A stretch of 64,000 nucleotides of DNA from positions 167,035-231,034 of the forward strand of contig CBDIHP010000036.1 of NCBI GenBank assembly GCA_965279195.1, read 5' to 3'. Below are positions 1 to 10,960 of this stretch, piece after piece (the stretch's first letter is position 1; each line of letters starts with the position of its first letter). This stretch comes from CBDIHP01 sp965279195 (GTDB lineage: Bacteria; Planctomycetota; Planctomycetia; Isosphaerales; Isosphaeraceae). Under the pieces are notes generated by a model that worked only from the letters and a program-made list of their open reading frames with translations, did no database searches and was not told the DNA's origin. The translations under genes were made by a program, and so were the position numbers.

Positions 1-2475
1 CGAGATCGGGCGAGAAGGCGTGAGCGGTTGAATGAGAAGCGGCCCGTTGCCCTGGATCCGCGTGGGGGGGCGGACGCCCATGCTGTCCCCGGTGAACGAA
101 ATGGCCCCCGCTCGGGCGACGATCGAACTCGCCTGGGGCGGAGCGTCCAGGTCGATCGCGATCGCATTCGCGTTCCCGGTTGTGACGCCCACGAACTCGA
201 GGCTGCCCGAGCCCGTAGACTGGATCGTCGTCGAGCCGATGACCAACCCCGGGGCCGCCGAGCGGGAGGCTCCCAGCAGGCTGAGCGGGCCGTCCTTCAC
301 CCGCAGGATTCCTCTTCTGAGGACGGTCCCGCTCGATCGCTCGGCCCGCTCGCCCCCCAGCCCTCTCAGGCTGATCCCGCCGCGGCCGGTGGCCTCGATG
401 GTCGCCCGGTCCAGATCGATGCCGGGGACCGCTGGGGAAATGAGCGCCGTGGTCTCGCCGGTGATCGAGATCGTGCCGTCGACGCTGCGGATGCTGGTGT
501 TCCCGGAGATCCCCAACCCGGCGGCGGACGTGCTCCTGCCGGCGATCGTGATGCGCCCCGCGCCCGAGGTTTGGACCAAGCTGTCCTCCTCCAGGCTCAT
601 GGCGGGGAAGAGGGTCGAGTCCGCGATGAGCGCGATGTCGCCCCCCTGGGCGTCGATCTCCTGACCGGCGAGCACCAGCGCGTCGCCCGCGGTGTTCGCG
701 GTGATGCTGGCATTGATCCGGATGGCGCCGCCGGCCGTCCGGATGGGCGTGTCGACGATCTGGATCGGGCCGGTGTTCTTCAGGACGAGGTCGCCGCCGT
801 TGGTCCCAAGCTGCCCGGTGCGGGTCGGGCCGACTCGCAGTTTCCCCGCGTTGCTCACGAAGAGCCCGTTCCTGAACGTCGCTCCCCCGAGTTCGCCCAC
901 CTGCGTCAGCAGGGGCGCGGCGGCCGTGCCGACGTTGGCGGCGGTGACAATCAGCGCGCCGCCGCTCCCCTTGATCAGGCCCCCCGGCGCCTGGGCGATG
1001 GCGCCGTTGGCCGTGAGGATCAACTTGTTCGCGCCGATGTCGAGGGTCTTGCTCAGGACGAACCCGCCCGCGGTGCCCAGCGAGGAGATCTGGAGGTCGG
1101 CGCCGACCGGGCCGACGTCACCGTTCATGGTGATGTCGCCCGCGCGGCCCGACTCGACGGCGATCGTCTTGAATCCGGAGAAGGCCGCGAATGTCGCGTT
1201 GTTGAGCACCAGCGCGTCCGACGAGAGCGGACCGCCGAGGACGATCGGCCGCGTGTCCGCCCCCGCCAGAATATTGATCGTGCTGGTCAGGCCGTTGCTG
1301 GTGGCGATCGTCCCGGGGTCGTCGAGCCGGAGCGAGGAGACCCGCATCGTCACGTTTCCGTCGGCGACGAAGATCGAGCCCGGCGTGGCGACCGCGTTGA
1401 GCGAGAGCGTCCCCGTGGTGATCCCGAGCGCCCCCGAGCCGTTGATCCGCACCTGGGCGCGCTCGCCGATCGCGACGCCGAAGTTGGTCGCCAGGGCAAT
1501 GCCGGTGCCGTTGATCGAGATCGGGCCGTCCTGGGAGACGACCATCGGGACGGGCGTGGATCCGCCCCCGCCGTCGAGCGAGACCCCGAAACTGCCGGGG
1601 CCGGAGCCCCCCTTGCCGATGAGGGAAATCTCCCCGGATCCGGTATTCTCGATCCGGGCCGAGGCGCCCGAGATCAGCAGGCCGTGGCCCGATGGCCCGC
1701 TCCCCCGGCCGGTGCCGCCGATGAGGATCTTGCCGCCGTTGCTCCGGACCTTGCCGAGGAGGGTGATGCCCGTGCTGAAGCCCGCGGAGGAGAACGCGGA
1801 GAAGGCGCTCAGGCTGATGCCGCGGCCCGCGTCGTCGACGATCGAGGCGGTGTCCGCGATGAAGATGCCGGGGCGGGTGTTGTTGTTGCCCACGCCGAAG
1901 AGGCTCGACTCGCCGCGGACCACGGTCCGCCCGAGGAGCACGACAGGGCCATCCGGACCGTTCGCGCCCCTGAGCAAAATCCTCCCCGAGCCGAGCGCCG
2001 CCACGATCGCGTCGTTCAAGATGAGCGAGCCGTCGCCGGGGTCGCGGTTGGAGTCCGTCCCGTCCCCTGAGGTCGAGAAATTGGCGTTGATGATGATCGT
2101 CGCATTGGTCGTGCGGATCGTGTCGAGGGTGCCGTCCCCGGTCACGACCACGCTGCGCCCGGCCAGGAGCACCAGGCCGACGCCGTCCTGCATGACGACC
2201 GGGGCGTTGACCCGGATGTCATTGTTGGCCTGGAGGGCCGCATTCTCGACGCCCGTGACCGCCGCGAGCGCGTCTGGGGAGATCGTGTAGTCCCCCGTGT
2301 CGGCATTCGTCGTCGCGCCCGAAGGGATCGTCGCGAGCCCGCCGAGGGCGATCGTGATGTTATGCGCGGGGGCGATCCGGCCTTCGAGCGTTGCCGGAGT
2401 GGGCCGGAATGCCGTCCGGCTCCGGTTCGGGGCGGCGGGCGTTCCGGACTGGCGGCGGGCGCGCGATCGGGGCAC
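1..2475 (-). CDS. Large secreted beta-helix/haemagglutinin-like protein, 3' end outside window
   Basis: The minus strand is open from a GTG at 2475 to the window edge (825 codons seen). The translation is rich in G, N, T, I and V with recurring short beta-strand phrases such as ITMNGDVGPVG, GALGITTGTLSLNA and GGDIALIAD. That is the texture of filamentous-haemagglutinin or autotransporter-type right-handed beta-helix adhesins. The N-terminus is short and basic (PRSRARRQ) and followed by ATLEGRIAPA, which resembles the LEPR-XLL motif near the start of large planctomycete secreted proteins. The start is chosen because this motif normally lies within about 40 residues of it and a GGAG lies about 9 bases upstream. 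The C-terminus is missing, so anchoring cannot be judged. It is divergent from the desaturase. A surface or extracellular-matrix role is inference. Confidence 0.8.
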   Translation of the reverse strand, partial: MPRSRARRQSGTPAAPNRSRTAFRPTPATLEGRIAPAHNITIALGGLATIPSGATTNADTGDYTISPDALAAVTGVENAALQANNDIRVNAPVVMQDGVGLVLLAGRSVVVTGDGTLDTIRTTNATIIINANFSTSGDGTDSNRDPGDGSLILNDAIVAALGSGRILLRGANGPDGPVVLLGRTVVRGESSLFGVGNNNTRPGIFIADTASIVDDAGRGISLSAFSAFSSAGFSTGITLLGKVRSNGGKILIGGTGRGSGPSGHGLLISGASARIENTGSGEISLIGKGGSGPGSFGVSLDGGGGSTPVPMVVSQDGPISINGTGIALATNFGVAIGERAQVRINGSGALGITTGTLSLNAVATPGSIFVADGNVTMRVSSLRLDDPGTIATSNGLTSTINILAGADTRPIVLGGPLSSDALVLNNATFAAFSGFKTIAVESGRAGDITMNGDVGPVGADLQISSLGTAGGFVLSKTLDIGANKLILTANGAIAQAPGGLIKGSGGALIVTAANVGTAAAPLLTQVGELGGATFRNGLFVSNAGKLRVGPTRTGQLGTNGGDLVLKNTGPIQIVDTPIRTAGGAIRINASITANTAGDALVLAGQEIDAQGGDIALIADSTLFPAMSLEEDSLVQTSGAGRITIAGRSTSAAGLGISGNTSIRSVDGTISITGETTALISPAVPGIDLDRATIEATGRGGISLRGLGGERAERSSGTVLRRGILRVKDGPLSLLGASRSAAPGLVIGSTTIQSTGSGSLEFVGVTTGNANAIAIDLDAPPQASSIVARAGAISFTGDSMGVRPPTRIQGNGPLLIQPLTPSRPIS

Positions 2476-2739
2476 GGGGAGACTCCGGGCAGGCGAACCG
2501 GGCGGATGCGAAAATCGATCGCTCGGATCAAGCAGGGTTCACCCCTTGAGCAGAGTGCACCCATTGTGCAGGCGCATCGGCCGGCACGCAAGTTCCACGC
2601 ACCCGCCGCGTCCGCGCTCCATGAGTCGGGGACAGAAAGTCCGCTTTTTTTGATGATTCCGCCCGCGGCTCGATTAGGATCGTCCGGCCCGCGTGCCATC
2701 CCCCCTTCGATCTCGACGAATCCGGCAACAGGCTGACGA

Positions 2740-3636
<897 letters not shown>

Positions 3637-3738
3637 TGACCCGGGCGGGACGCGGGGAGGACCCGCTGCGATCGCCACCGGGACTTCGTAGAATCGGTCG
3701 TTTTCACCGGGAGTGTTCCGTCGAAGGGGGGCGTCACC

Positions 3739-5187
3739 GTGCCGTTCTGGCCGTTCCGTCGGAAACCTGTCGAGCCGACGACCCCCGAGGAGGTGCGGGA
3801 CCGGCTGATCGCCGCCGCCTCCGGCCGCCGGGGGACGCTGCGGGCCGCCTGCGAGCGTCACAAGGCGCAGGTGGTCGCGAACCTCGACCTGATGCGCAAG
3901 GTGCCCCCGGAGATCCGGGCCAACCCGGCCGCCATCGACGATTACGTCCGGCGGCTCATGGCGGTGGCCCAGTGCCTCGCCTCCGAGTGCGGCTCGCCGG
4001 AGCTGCTGGAGTCGCTCACCGGAGGGGGCGGCGACCACCCGCTCCAGCAGCACCAGCGCTGGTTCGAGCAGCTGCACGAACGGATGGAGCGCCTCGAATA
4101 TGATGCGTTGATCTCGGAAGCCCATTCTCATCTGGAGCAGGCCGGCAAGCTCCAGGGCCAGGGCGTCCGACGTCACGAGGCGATCCTGCTCGGTCGGCTC
4201 GGGGAGCTGCTGTTCTGCTCGGGACGGGTCGCCGGGGCGATCGCACCGCTCCGGCAGGCGCTCGCGATTTGCCGGGAGATCGGCGACGTCGCGGGCGAGT
4301 CGGCCTACCTCGGCGGGCTCGTCGAGGCCCACCGCCACGTCGGCGATCCCGACGCGGCGGCGGCCTGCGGCGACGAGTGGATCGCGCTTCACGAGCGGAA
4401 CGGGGCGGACGCGAGATCCCTCAGGAGGCGGGTCGAGCGGATCCGACGGGGCGAGCCCCTCTGCCGGATCGTCTGCGTCCGGGACGGCGAGGAGTTCGAG
4501 CTGGACGATCTGACCGGTCGCCCCGAAGGACGCTACGAGTTCCGATTCGCTCGCAACCGGCCGTCGATCCGGAAGGCGGAGACGCTGGTGCGGCGCGGGA
4601 ATGCCCTGGCGTCCGCCGGGCAACTGGCCGAGGCGCTGGAGGTCTATCGCGAGGCGGCCGAGGTCGATCCCCACGACCCCGACCCGGTCTACCAGGGCGG
4701 GGTCTGCTTGATGGACCTGGGCGCCTATGCCCGGGCCGGGGAGGCGTTCGAGGAGGTGGAGCGGCTGGCCCCGGGATGGTTCCGATGCCGGTCCGACCGC
4801 TGGCTCGCCGGGGCGCTCGAGGCCGGCGAGGTCAGCGACGAGGAATTCCGCCTGCTGCGGCTCCTCGATGACGGCAAGCTCGACCCCGACGCCGCCCTCT
4901 CCCTCGCCGAGCAGGCCGTCGACCGCCACCCGGACTTCGCCCCCTTCCGCCTGGCCCTCGGCGACCTCCGCCGCGACCGGGGCGACACGCCCGGCGCCAT
5001 CGCCTCCTACCGCTCCGGCCTGCAAGGCGTCGCCGAGCCCGACCTCGAAAGCCGCCTCCTCTGCGCCCTCGCCGGCCTCTTGCCGCCCGGCTCGCCCGAG
5101 CGGCGGTCCCTCATCGAGCGGGCGGCCCGCCTGGACGGGAGCCTGGTCGCCCGGGCGACCGAACGACTGATGTCCCTGGGCAAATAG
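3739..5187 (+). CDS. TPR-repeat protein of unknown role
   Basis: This 482-residue soluble protein begins at a GTG preceded by a GGGGGG-rich ribosome-binding stretch. No signal peptide is seen. The N-terminal half is helical, with a first repeat cluster around residues 125-230 (ILLGRLGELLFCSGRVAGAI and following). The C-terminal half holds clear TPR-like pairs, e.g. ALASAGQLAEALEVYREAAE near 290 and LALGDLRRDRGDTPGAIASY near 405. TPRs mediate protein-protein contacts, so it is probably a scaffold. It follows the desaturase by 102 bases on the same strand but shares no obvious pathway with it. The partner and process are unknown. Confidence 0.75.
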   Translation: MPFWPFRRKPVEPTTPEEVRDRLIAAASGRRGTLRAACERHKAQVVANLDLMRKVPPEIRANPAAIDDYVRRLMAVAQCLASECGSPELLESLTGGGGDHPLQQHQRWFEQLHERMERLEYDALISEAHSHLEQAGKLQGQGVRRHEAILLGRLGELLFCSGRVAGAIAPLRQALAICREIGDVAGESAYLGGLVEAHRHVGDPDAAAACGDEWIALHERNGADARSLRRRVERIRRGEPLCRIVCVRDGEEFELDDLTGRPEGRYEFRFARNRPSIRKAETLVRRGNALASAGQLAEALEVYREAAEVDPHDPDPVYQGGVCLMDLGAYARAGEAFEEVERLAPGWFRCRSDRWLAGALEAGEVSDEEFRLLRLLDDGKLDPDAALSLAEQAVDRHPDFAPFRLALGDLRRDRGDTPGAIASYRSGLQGVAEPDLESRLLCALAGLLPPGSPERRSLIERAARLDGSLVARATERLMSLGK

Positions 5188-5911
5188 GCCATCGGGGCTG
5201 TCCATGGGGATGGCCCCTCACCCGTCGGGTCCGCCGCGACGCGGACTCGCGTCTACCGCACCGACGCCCGCAACCCCACCCTCCGACAATCACCCTCCCT
5301 CCGCATCCAGTAATCCGCGAAACGAACCCAATCTCCCACCCCCGACCCCCGAAAACCTCATCCCCGAAACGAACCCAACCCGCCGCAACCTCTTCTCCTC
5401 CAGGACGTTAACCATCAACACTCCAGAACCACCCCGAACCACCCCGAACGAACACCCGCCTCCCATCTCTCCTCACCGCAACACTCCATCAACCCGTCCC
5501 AACCGGACCCTCCCCCCATCCCTCAAGACGCCAACCGGTTCCCGCCGCAATCGATTCGACGAAACGAACCCAATCCCCGCCCCGGTCTCCCGGACATCCC
5601 GCTCTCAGGCCAGGTAGCATCACCCCGCCTGACCAAACGAACCCAATCTCCCTCGGGGACCGTCCGCGTCTGCTGCCGAAATAATCCGTCTACCATGATT
5701 GGGGCACGACTCGCTCTGTTTCACCCAAGCCCAGCCGCCGCAAGTCGAGCCGACATCGACCTTAGCGACTCTCCTGGTGGTTCACCGAGAGGAACCTGGC
5801 GGATCAGAACTTGAGAGGCCCACGGTCTTGATCTGCGAAGGGATCCGTGCGCTTGGTCGGGTGTCGACAATCAGAATGCCGCCCCTCTTGCCCTGTGCTC
5901 TGAATCAGGCC
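5188..5911. other. Non-coding stretch with C-rich dispersed repeat
   Basis: This 724-base gap holds no supportable gene. Its first two thirds are strikingly C-rich on the plus strand and carry the AAACGAACCCAATC repeat copies described separately. The final 250 bases before the RAYT-like gene show no motif I recognise. Confidence 0.6.
5318..5652 (+). repeat. Four copies of the dispersed CGAAACGAACCCAATC repeat
   Basis: Copies are at 5318-5333, 5365-5380 (ending AACC), 5560-5575 and 5635-5650. A second conserved block, GTTAACCATCAACA, follows the second copy at 5407-5420. A reverse-strand copy with the same two blocks lies at 15347-15402. The function is unknown. Confidence 0.7.
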
Positions 5912-6952
5912 TCAGGCGGGGTGGGCGGTGAGGTTGACGAGGTGGCGGCGGGCGAGGTGGCGGGCGGCTTCGCGGAGGCGTTGGCGGGTGGTGGCGAGGA
6001 AGCGGCCGATCGGGCGGCCGGTGCGGAGGGTCTCGATCAGGCCGGTGAGGCGGTCGGGATCGACGTTGAGGCGGGTGAAGATGTCGGCGAGCGTTGCGGG
6101 CAGGCTGGACTTGCCGGGGCGTAGCCGGCGCGCGGCGTGGTCGACGAACAGCAGGTAGCTCGACATCGGCACGCCCGGGAAGAGGCCCTCGCGCGGCTCG
6201 CCGCGGTCGCGACGGTCGTCGATCGGGCAGAGCCAGTGCGACTGCTCGGCGCGGCCCAGGCGTTCGATCGCGGCGGCGTCGCCGCGCTGCGAGGCCGGCA
6301 GGTCGGCGGCCAGGCCGGAGGTGGCGACGTGGTCGACGCGTTCCTTGATCGACGCATGTTCGCTCGTCTCGGGCGTCTCGGCCAGCCCGGCGGCCAGCGG
6401 GTTGAGGTCGACGTAGGCGGCGACGCCCAGCATGGCGGCCTCGTCCAGCACCGCCACCGAGCGGAATCGGCCCTCGAAGAAGTGGCCCTTGACCCCGTCG
6501 AGGGCGTTGGCCATCCGCGCCAGCGGCTCCTTCAGCAGCTTCATGAACCACGACAGGCTCTGCAGGCGGCCTCGCCTGAGATCGATCCATGCCTGATCGT
6601 TGGCGCGTCCGGCGAGCCATTCCGGCGTGACGGGGACCGCCTTGCGCCGGGCGTCCCTCGGCGGGAAGAAGCGGGCCCAGCGCCCGGCGACCTCCTCGGC
6701 CGACCAGGCCCGGGCGCGTTCGGGGTCGAGGCGGACGAAGACGTGCAGATGATTACTCATCACCGCATAGCCGATCACCGAGATCGCGAAGGTTTCGCTG
6801 AGTTCCCTGAGCCGGGCCTCCAGCCACCTAGCGTGGCCGACCTCTTGGCCGTCCTCACCCCGGATGAGGAAGGCCTTGCGGACGCAACGCGAGACGCAGT
6901 GATAGGCTCGCGTGAGTTCGGGATCCACCAGCTTCGATCGCGGCATCGTCAT
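5912..6952 (-). CDS. REP-associated (RAYT-like) HUH transposase-family protein
   Basis: The 346-residue protein starts MTMPRSKL and has the core of the IS200/Y1 HUH fold: AVMSNHLHVFVR with the metal-binding H-x-H at residues 68-70, followed by the family-typical FEGRFRS and YVDLNPLAAGL. RAYT proteins are domesticated single-strand endonucleases linked to short palindromic repeats. Where many RAYTs have the catalytic tyrosine in a segment like GYARYFN, this protein reads LKEPLARMAN, so the usual tyrosine is not visible there. My recollection is that a large annotated 'transposase' subfamily shares this feature. Upstream (plus-strand right side) it is bordered by a GCGTTGCCC repeat array, and a decayed copy of its 5' end lies at 11031-11158. 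No insertion-sequence ends were identified. Confidence 0.85.
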   Translation of the reverse strand: MTMPRSKLVDPELTRAYHCVSRCVRKAFLIRGEDGQEVGHARWLEARLRELSETFAISVIGYAVMSNHLHVFVRLDPERARAWSAEEVAGRWARFFPPRDARRKAVPVTPEWLAGRANDQAWIDLRRGRLQSLSWFMKLLKEPLARMANALDGVKGHFFEGRFRSVAVLDEAAMLGVAAYVDLNPLAAGLAETPETSEHASIKERVDHVATSGLAADLPASQRGDAAAIERLGRAEQSHWLCPIDDRRDRGEPREGLFPGVPMSSYLLFVDHAARRLRPGKSSLPATLADIFTRLNVDPDRLTGLIETLRTGRPIGRFLATTRQRLREAARHLARRHLVNLTAHPA

Positions 6953-7014
6953 CGTCGGGCCCCCCTCTCCGGGAGAACCCTAGGTCAGGTTCGGCCGGGC
7001 GTCAAATCCCGACC

Positions 7015-7160
7015 CGATGCGTTGCATGTCCCCGCGTTGCCCCCGTCCCGCGTTGCCCCCCTCCCCGCGTTGCCCCCCCGCGTTGCCCCCCCGCGTTGCC
7101 CCGCGTTGCCCGGATGCGTTGCATGTCCCCGCGTTGCCCCCCGCGTTGCCCGCGTTGCCG
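7015..7160. repeat. GCGTTGCCC-type repeat array 1, upstream of RAYT gene
   Basis: About 145 bases built from repeated GCGTTGCCCC units, with two copies of a longer unit GATGCGTTGCATGTCCCCGC (7015 and 7113). The array lies between the start of the RAYT-like gene and the 3' end of the S41 peptidase gene. Confidence 0.85.
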
Positions 7161-7182
7161 CCCGACTGGCATCATCCCCACC

Positions 7183-8646
7183 CTACTCACGGGACAAGCT
7201 CAGGACTTTGCGAACCGCCGCCGGATAGCTGCTCATGAGATTCGCCTCTTCGAATACGGGGAACTCGACGGCCGGTTTAATTCCGCAACCTTCGGGCACC
7301 TTGCCTTCGGGAGTGAGCCAGACCTCGTTGGACAGCGTCACATGGAACGCGTTGGGCATCCCCTTGTTCAGCAAACTGGAGAGGCAGCCTCGCGTCGTCT
7401 CGCCTACCTGTTTCACGTGAGGGAAGGCGAGCAGCATGAGTGTCAGGGTCTCGCCGGCGCTCACCGTCGCGTTGCTCGTCAGCACGTAGACCGGCTTCGT
7501 GAATTGTCGTGGCCCACCCGGCCCGATGAACAGTGCCCTCGCCGAGGAAGGGTCTTCTCCCATCGAATAGGTGCTCAAGACATGGCGGCGACGGTCGGCG
7601 AAGCGACTGGCGATGACCGCGCCGAAGGGGTCGAACCCGCCTTGATTGAAGCCCAGGTCGATGACCAGAGCCCGGCAACCCTGCAACGCCGCGACGATTC
7701 GGTCGATCTCACCCTCCAGGATGGCCATCTGCTCCTCACGCTTCGACGCAGGGGGGCCGAAACCGCTGAGGAGATCCAGTTCCATGTAGCCGACATCGCC
7801 CTTGAGTTTCCCCCATCGGATTCTCCCGGCAGCGGCACGGTTCAAGGGGCCATCGGCCAACTCGGACTCGACCGCGGATTTCTGTTTGGCCGCCCACGCT
7901 CCCCTGAATTGAGGGGCGTCCTTGAATACCGCCTGTTTCGCGAAGGCTGCATCGAGATACTCGCTGACTCTCGAGGTCCCCGAGCGGAACGGCTCCTTCC
8001 TCTTGTCCCAATAAATCCGAGTATGGCTATCGCCCAGCCCCGCGAGCATCTTCGTCAAAATATTGTAGAGTTCCTCATCGGTTGTTTTCTTCGTTACCTC
8101 CGGCCGAAACCGCCGGTATCGCTCCTGCCAGTCGGAGCCCCGCCGGCCGAAGAACGCGAATTGCTCGTCGAAATGATGCCAGACGACCTCGAAGATGAAC
8201 TCGGGCTCCTTGAACCTCGCATCCTCGCCGGGACGGGCGACCGCATTCGGTGGCAAGGAATTCACACGTTTAAATTTATCGCACGCGAAGAAATCGTCGA
8301 AGCGTCCCGCCATGTCATAGCGGAAGAGGGTCAACTTCGCCCCTTCGCCTTCGAGGCGATATCGCACATACGTCTCGGACAGGGGCTTCCCGGCTGCTGG
8401 TTCGTCCTTGTAGCAGACCAATTTGTTGAAGTGATAGAAGTCGGCGGTCTCCGCAGAGATGGCCAGGTACCTCCCTCCTTCGGTTTGCCGCCATACGCCG
8501 AGGGTCGAGGCGGGCGCTTGTTTGGTGAGCGGTCCCTGGGATGTCCCCGCCGCGGCGGTACTCGAAGCGACCGCCGCCGTGACCACCAGCATGCTGCAAA
8601 TCGGAATTCGCATTCGTCCAGGGATTCGCGTCGTCATGGCTGCCAT
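7183..8646 (-). CDS. Secreted S41-family (tail-specific/tricorn-type) peptidase
   Basis: The 487-residue protein begins with a hydrophobic signal-like segment (about residues 12-34) and carries the C-terminal-processing peptidase domain. Residues around 203-209 (LGDSHTR) match the conserved strand-turn of S41 enzymes. VIDLGFNQGG (about 328-337) matches the oxyanion/strand region, and TSNATVSAGE (about 390-399) contains the nucleophile Ser396 in the S-A-x-E context. The lysine or histidine partner cannot be assigned confidently. ATG 8646 is favoured by GGAG about 9 bases upstream. It probably acts outside the cytoplasmic membrane on unknown peptides. Its 3' end abuts repeat array 1. Confidence 0.85.
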   Translation of the reverse strand: MAAMTTRIPGRMRIPICSMLVVTAAVASSTAAAGTSQGPLTKQAPASTLGVWRQTEGGRYLAISAETADFYHFNKLVCYKDEPAAGKPLSETYVRYRLEGEGAKLTLFRYDMAGRFDDFFACDKFKRVNSLPPNAVARPGEDARFKEPEFIFEVVWHHFDEQFAFFGRRGSDWQERYRRFRPEVTKKTTDEELYNILTKMLAGLGDSHTRIYWDKRKEPFRSGTSRVSEYLDAAFAKQAVFKDAPQFRGAWAAKQKSAVESELADGPLNRAAAGRIRWGKLKGDVGYMELDLLSGFGPPASKREEQMAILEGEIDRIVAALQGCRALVIDLGFNQGGFDPFGAVIASRFADRRRHVLSTYSMGEDPSSARALFIGPGGPRQFTKPVYVLTSNATVSAGETLTLMLLAFPHVKQVGETTRGCLSSLLNKGMPNAFHVTLSNEVWLTPEGKVPEGCGIKPAVEFPVFEEANLMSSYPAAVRKVLSLSRE

Positions 8647-9309
8647 TCCGCTCCGGTAGCGTTGGAGACTGGGTCGGACCCAATGCCCTGATCAGAATCG
8701 ACTCGTTGTCAAGGTTTTGCCCGGCTCTTCTCGTCGCCATTAGAAGCGAGCCACATGCCCTCGTCCAAGGAAAAACCGCCGAGATCCTGTCGCGGATGGT
8801 GGCGAAGGCGGAACCGGGGACATGGCGGAATGCCATAAAGCTGGGCCGAAACCCGTTCCTGCAGAGGCCCACCGCGTAGAACAGATCTGGTTTTATTCAC
8901 GAGTTGATATAAATTCGGCTGTTGTTTCCGCACGAGGCGTAGATCGTTCGATGAGGAAGCCGGGTCCATGCGGAACGCGGTGCGGAACGCGGGGACATGC
9001 ATTGCATCTGTACTTGGATGTGACGCCCCAAACTCCGTATCTTTCCCATTTGCCTGCCTGGCGACGCCTGACCCAGAGTTACGCCCCGCGTTGCCCTGCA
9101 TTCGAAAGCGGCCGCCGTTCCGCCCGACCCGGCGAGTCTCGGGTCGATGTGGATGGGACGCCGCGCTCCTGTATAGCGGTGTTAACAGTTGCCGATATTC
9201 GCATGACGCGGATGCTGTCCCCGGCGTATCGTGGGCTAGGGCGAGGGACGGTCTCCTCGCGCGGCGACGATGGGGCCGCCTATCACGGCGACGCGGGGCG
9301 AGGCCGGGC
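8647..9309. other. Non-coding stretch with an inverted pair of array units
   Basis: This 663-base region lies between the divergent S41 and membrane-protein genes. It holds one forward unit (GCGGAACGCGGGGACATGCA, from 8982) and an opposite-facing unit around 9084-9104 (CCCCGCGTTGCCCTGCATTC). Nothing else is recognisable, and open frames across it lack family features. Confidence 0.5.
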
Positions 9310-10956
9310 ATGGTCATTTACTACGGGACGAAACTGTTCGGGAAGGTCGACCGCGTGCCGGGGATCGGCTTCGTCGCGACCAGGTTCTTCCATGTCCAGG
9401 GGTTCCCGCTGTTCCCCCTGGGGTCGTATGCCGTCCATGACGGGAGCGACGGCACGCCCGGGGCGTTCCTGGAGATCCCCCTGGGTCTCCGGCTGAAATC
9501 GGTGCTGGCGGGCTACCTCCGGGCGTCGTTCGCGATGGCGGCCCTGTCCTTCGGGACGCTGGGCCTCCTCGAGGCGATCCGGGTGATGGCGCCGCCCCCG
9601 GCGGGATCGGCGACGCCGGCCTGGCACTTCCTGGCGGCGTTCGCGGGGGTCATCGGGGCGTTCGCGGCGTTCCTCAAGGCCCCGGCGCCGTTCTGGTGCC
9701 TGGGCTGGCTCGGCGTCCTGGCGGTCTCGGGCTATTTCGTGCGGTGCGCCGGCGGCCTCCCCCGCGACATCCTGACCGACCCGCATCGCGACGCCTGGCT
9801 CGGCCTGATCGTGACGAACGCGGCGATCGCGCTCGACGCGATGGTCCGGCCGTTCCTGCGGGCGGGCCGGGATGCCGCCCACGAGCTCGGGGTGAGGCTC
9901 CAGGTCAGCCCGAAGCTGGTCTCGGCCGCGCTGGCCGGCGAGCGCGTCGACTGGCGCGACGAGCACCGCGACGCCCGGCCGGCCGCGGCGCCCCCCACGC
10001 CCCGCATGGACCCGCTCGACGAGCCGACTTCGCCCCTCGGTTTCGCGGCCGGCCCCCACGGGCCCGCCCCGAAGCCGCCCGCGGCGGCGGACGACTGGCC
10101 CGAGTTCGCCCTTCAACCGGGCAAGGGGCCCAAGGGCAAGTCGAAGGCCGCGGAGCCCTCCACCGGCAGCCCCGGCGACCTCGTCCGGATCGCGATGATC
10201 GGCCTGGGACTGAGCGCAGGCGTCCTGCTCGGGGCGTTCGCCGTGTCCGCCGACCGCCAGGTCGAGGCCTGGGAGTCCAAGGTCGGCCCCGCGCCGACGC
10301 TCAAGCTCGTGCTCGACCTCCACCGGATGGGCGGGCGGGGGATGGTCTACCAGACGCTCATTAGCGCGGCGGGTTTCGGCTTCGGCATGGCGGCGATCGG
10401 GCTGTACAGCCTGGTCACGAGCGGGGCCCGGGCGCGGGCCGAGGCCGCCCGGCGGAACCCGCCGGTCGCCTGGGGCTGGTCGGACGTCGGCGACCCCGCT
10501 GGGGCCCTCGGCCCCGGGCCCTCGGCCCCGGAGGACGCGGAGCCCATCGTGGGGCCGGACGGGCCGATCGGGGGCTGGGCGGCCCCGGGAACGGCGACGA
10601 ACTGGCCGTCGCCCCACCCGCGACTCGCCCCGCCGTTCGCGGCCCCGGGTTACGGCTCCCAGACCCTCCCGGCCGGTGTGTCCCTCCCCGGGATGGCCCC
10701 GTCGCGCAAGCCGAGCGACCTCGGCCAGCGGCAGGCGCCCATCGAACTCATCGGCGGGGCGGTCGGGCTGCTCCTGCTCGGCCTCTTCACGTACTTCCAG
10801 CTCTCCTGGCTGGAGCTGGTAGGCGGCGAGACGAAGGTCTGGTGGGGGATCGCCGCGGCCTACAAGGCCTTCGGCAAGGAGGCCGCCGTCGCGGTCTGCG
10901 CCGTCCCCGGCGTCCTCCTGCTGATCCGGGCGGTCCACCGGATCGCCACCGATTGA
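9310..10956 (+). CDS. Multi-pass membrane protein of unknown function
   Basis: The likely start is ATG 9310 (MVIYYGTKLFGKVDRVPG), giving 548 residues. Earlier in-frame starts would run through the repeat-containing intergenic region. Six hydrophobic segments can be seen: roughly residues 60-85, 98-118, 125-145, 293-315, 350-375 and 475-500, with another near the C-terminus. A proline/alanine-rich soluble linker lies at about 215-290. The N-terminal phrase VATRFFHVQGFPLFPLGSY is conserved in my recollection of planctomycete hypothetical proteins, but no function is attached. A perfect 12-bp inverted repeat follows the stop codon. Confidence 0.7.
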   Translation: MVIYYGTKLFGKVDRVPGIGFVATRFFHVQGFPLFPLGSYAVHDGSDGTPGAFLEIPLGLRLKSVLAGYLRASFAMAALSFGTLGLLEAIRVMAPPPAGSATPAWHFLAAFAGVIGAFAAFLKAPAPFWCLGWLGVLAVSGYFVRCAGGLPRDILTDPHRDAWLGLIVTNAAIALDAMVRPFLRAGRDAAHELGVRLQVSPKLVSAALAGERVDWRDEHRDARPAAAPPTPRMDPLDEPTSPLGFAAGPHGPAPKPPAAADDWPEFALQPGKGPKGKSKAAEPSTGSPGDLVRIAMIGLGLSAGVLLGAFAVSADRQVEAWESKVGPAPTLKLVLDLHRMGGRGMVYQTLISAAGFGFGMAAIGLYSLVTSGARARAEAARRNPPVAWGWSDVGDPAGALGPGPSAPEDAEPIVGPDGPIGGWAAPGTATNWPSPHPRLAPPFAAPGYGSQTLPAGVSLPGMAPSRKPSDLGQRQAPIELIGGAVGLLLLGLFTYFQLSWLELVGGETKVWWGIAAAYKAFGKEAAVAVCAVPGVLLLIRAVHRIATD

Positions 10957-10960
10957 CGCG

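Noticed and set aside
28..2070. Long plus-strand open frame opposite the beta-helix gene
   Set aside because: The translation is R/G/D/A-rich with no motif, while the minus-strand reading shows repeated beta-strand phrases of a surface protein.
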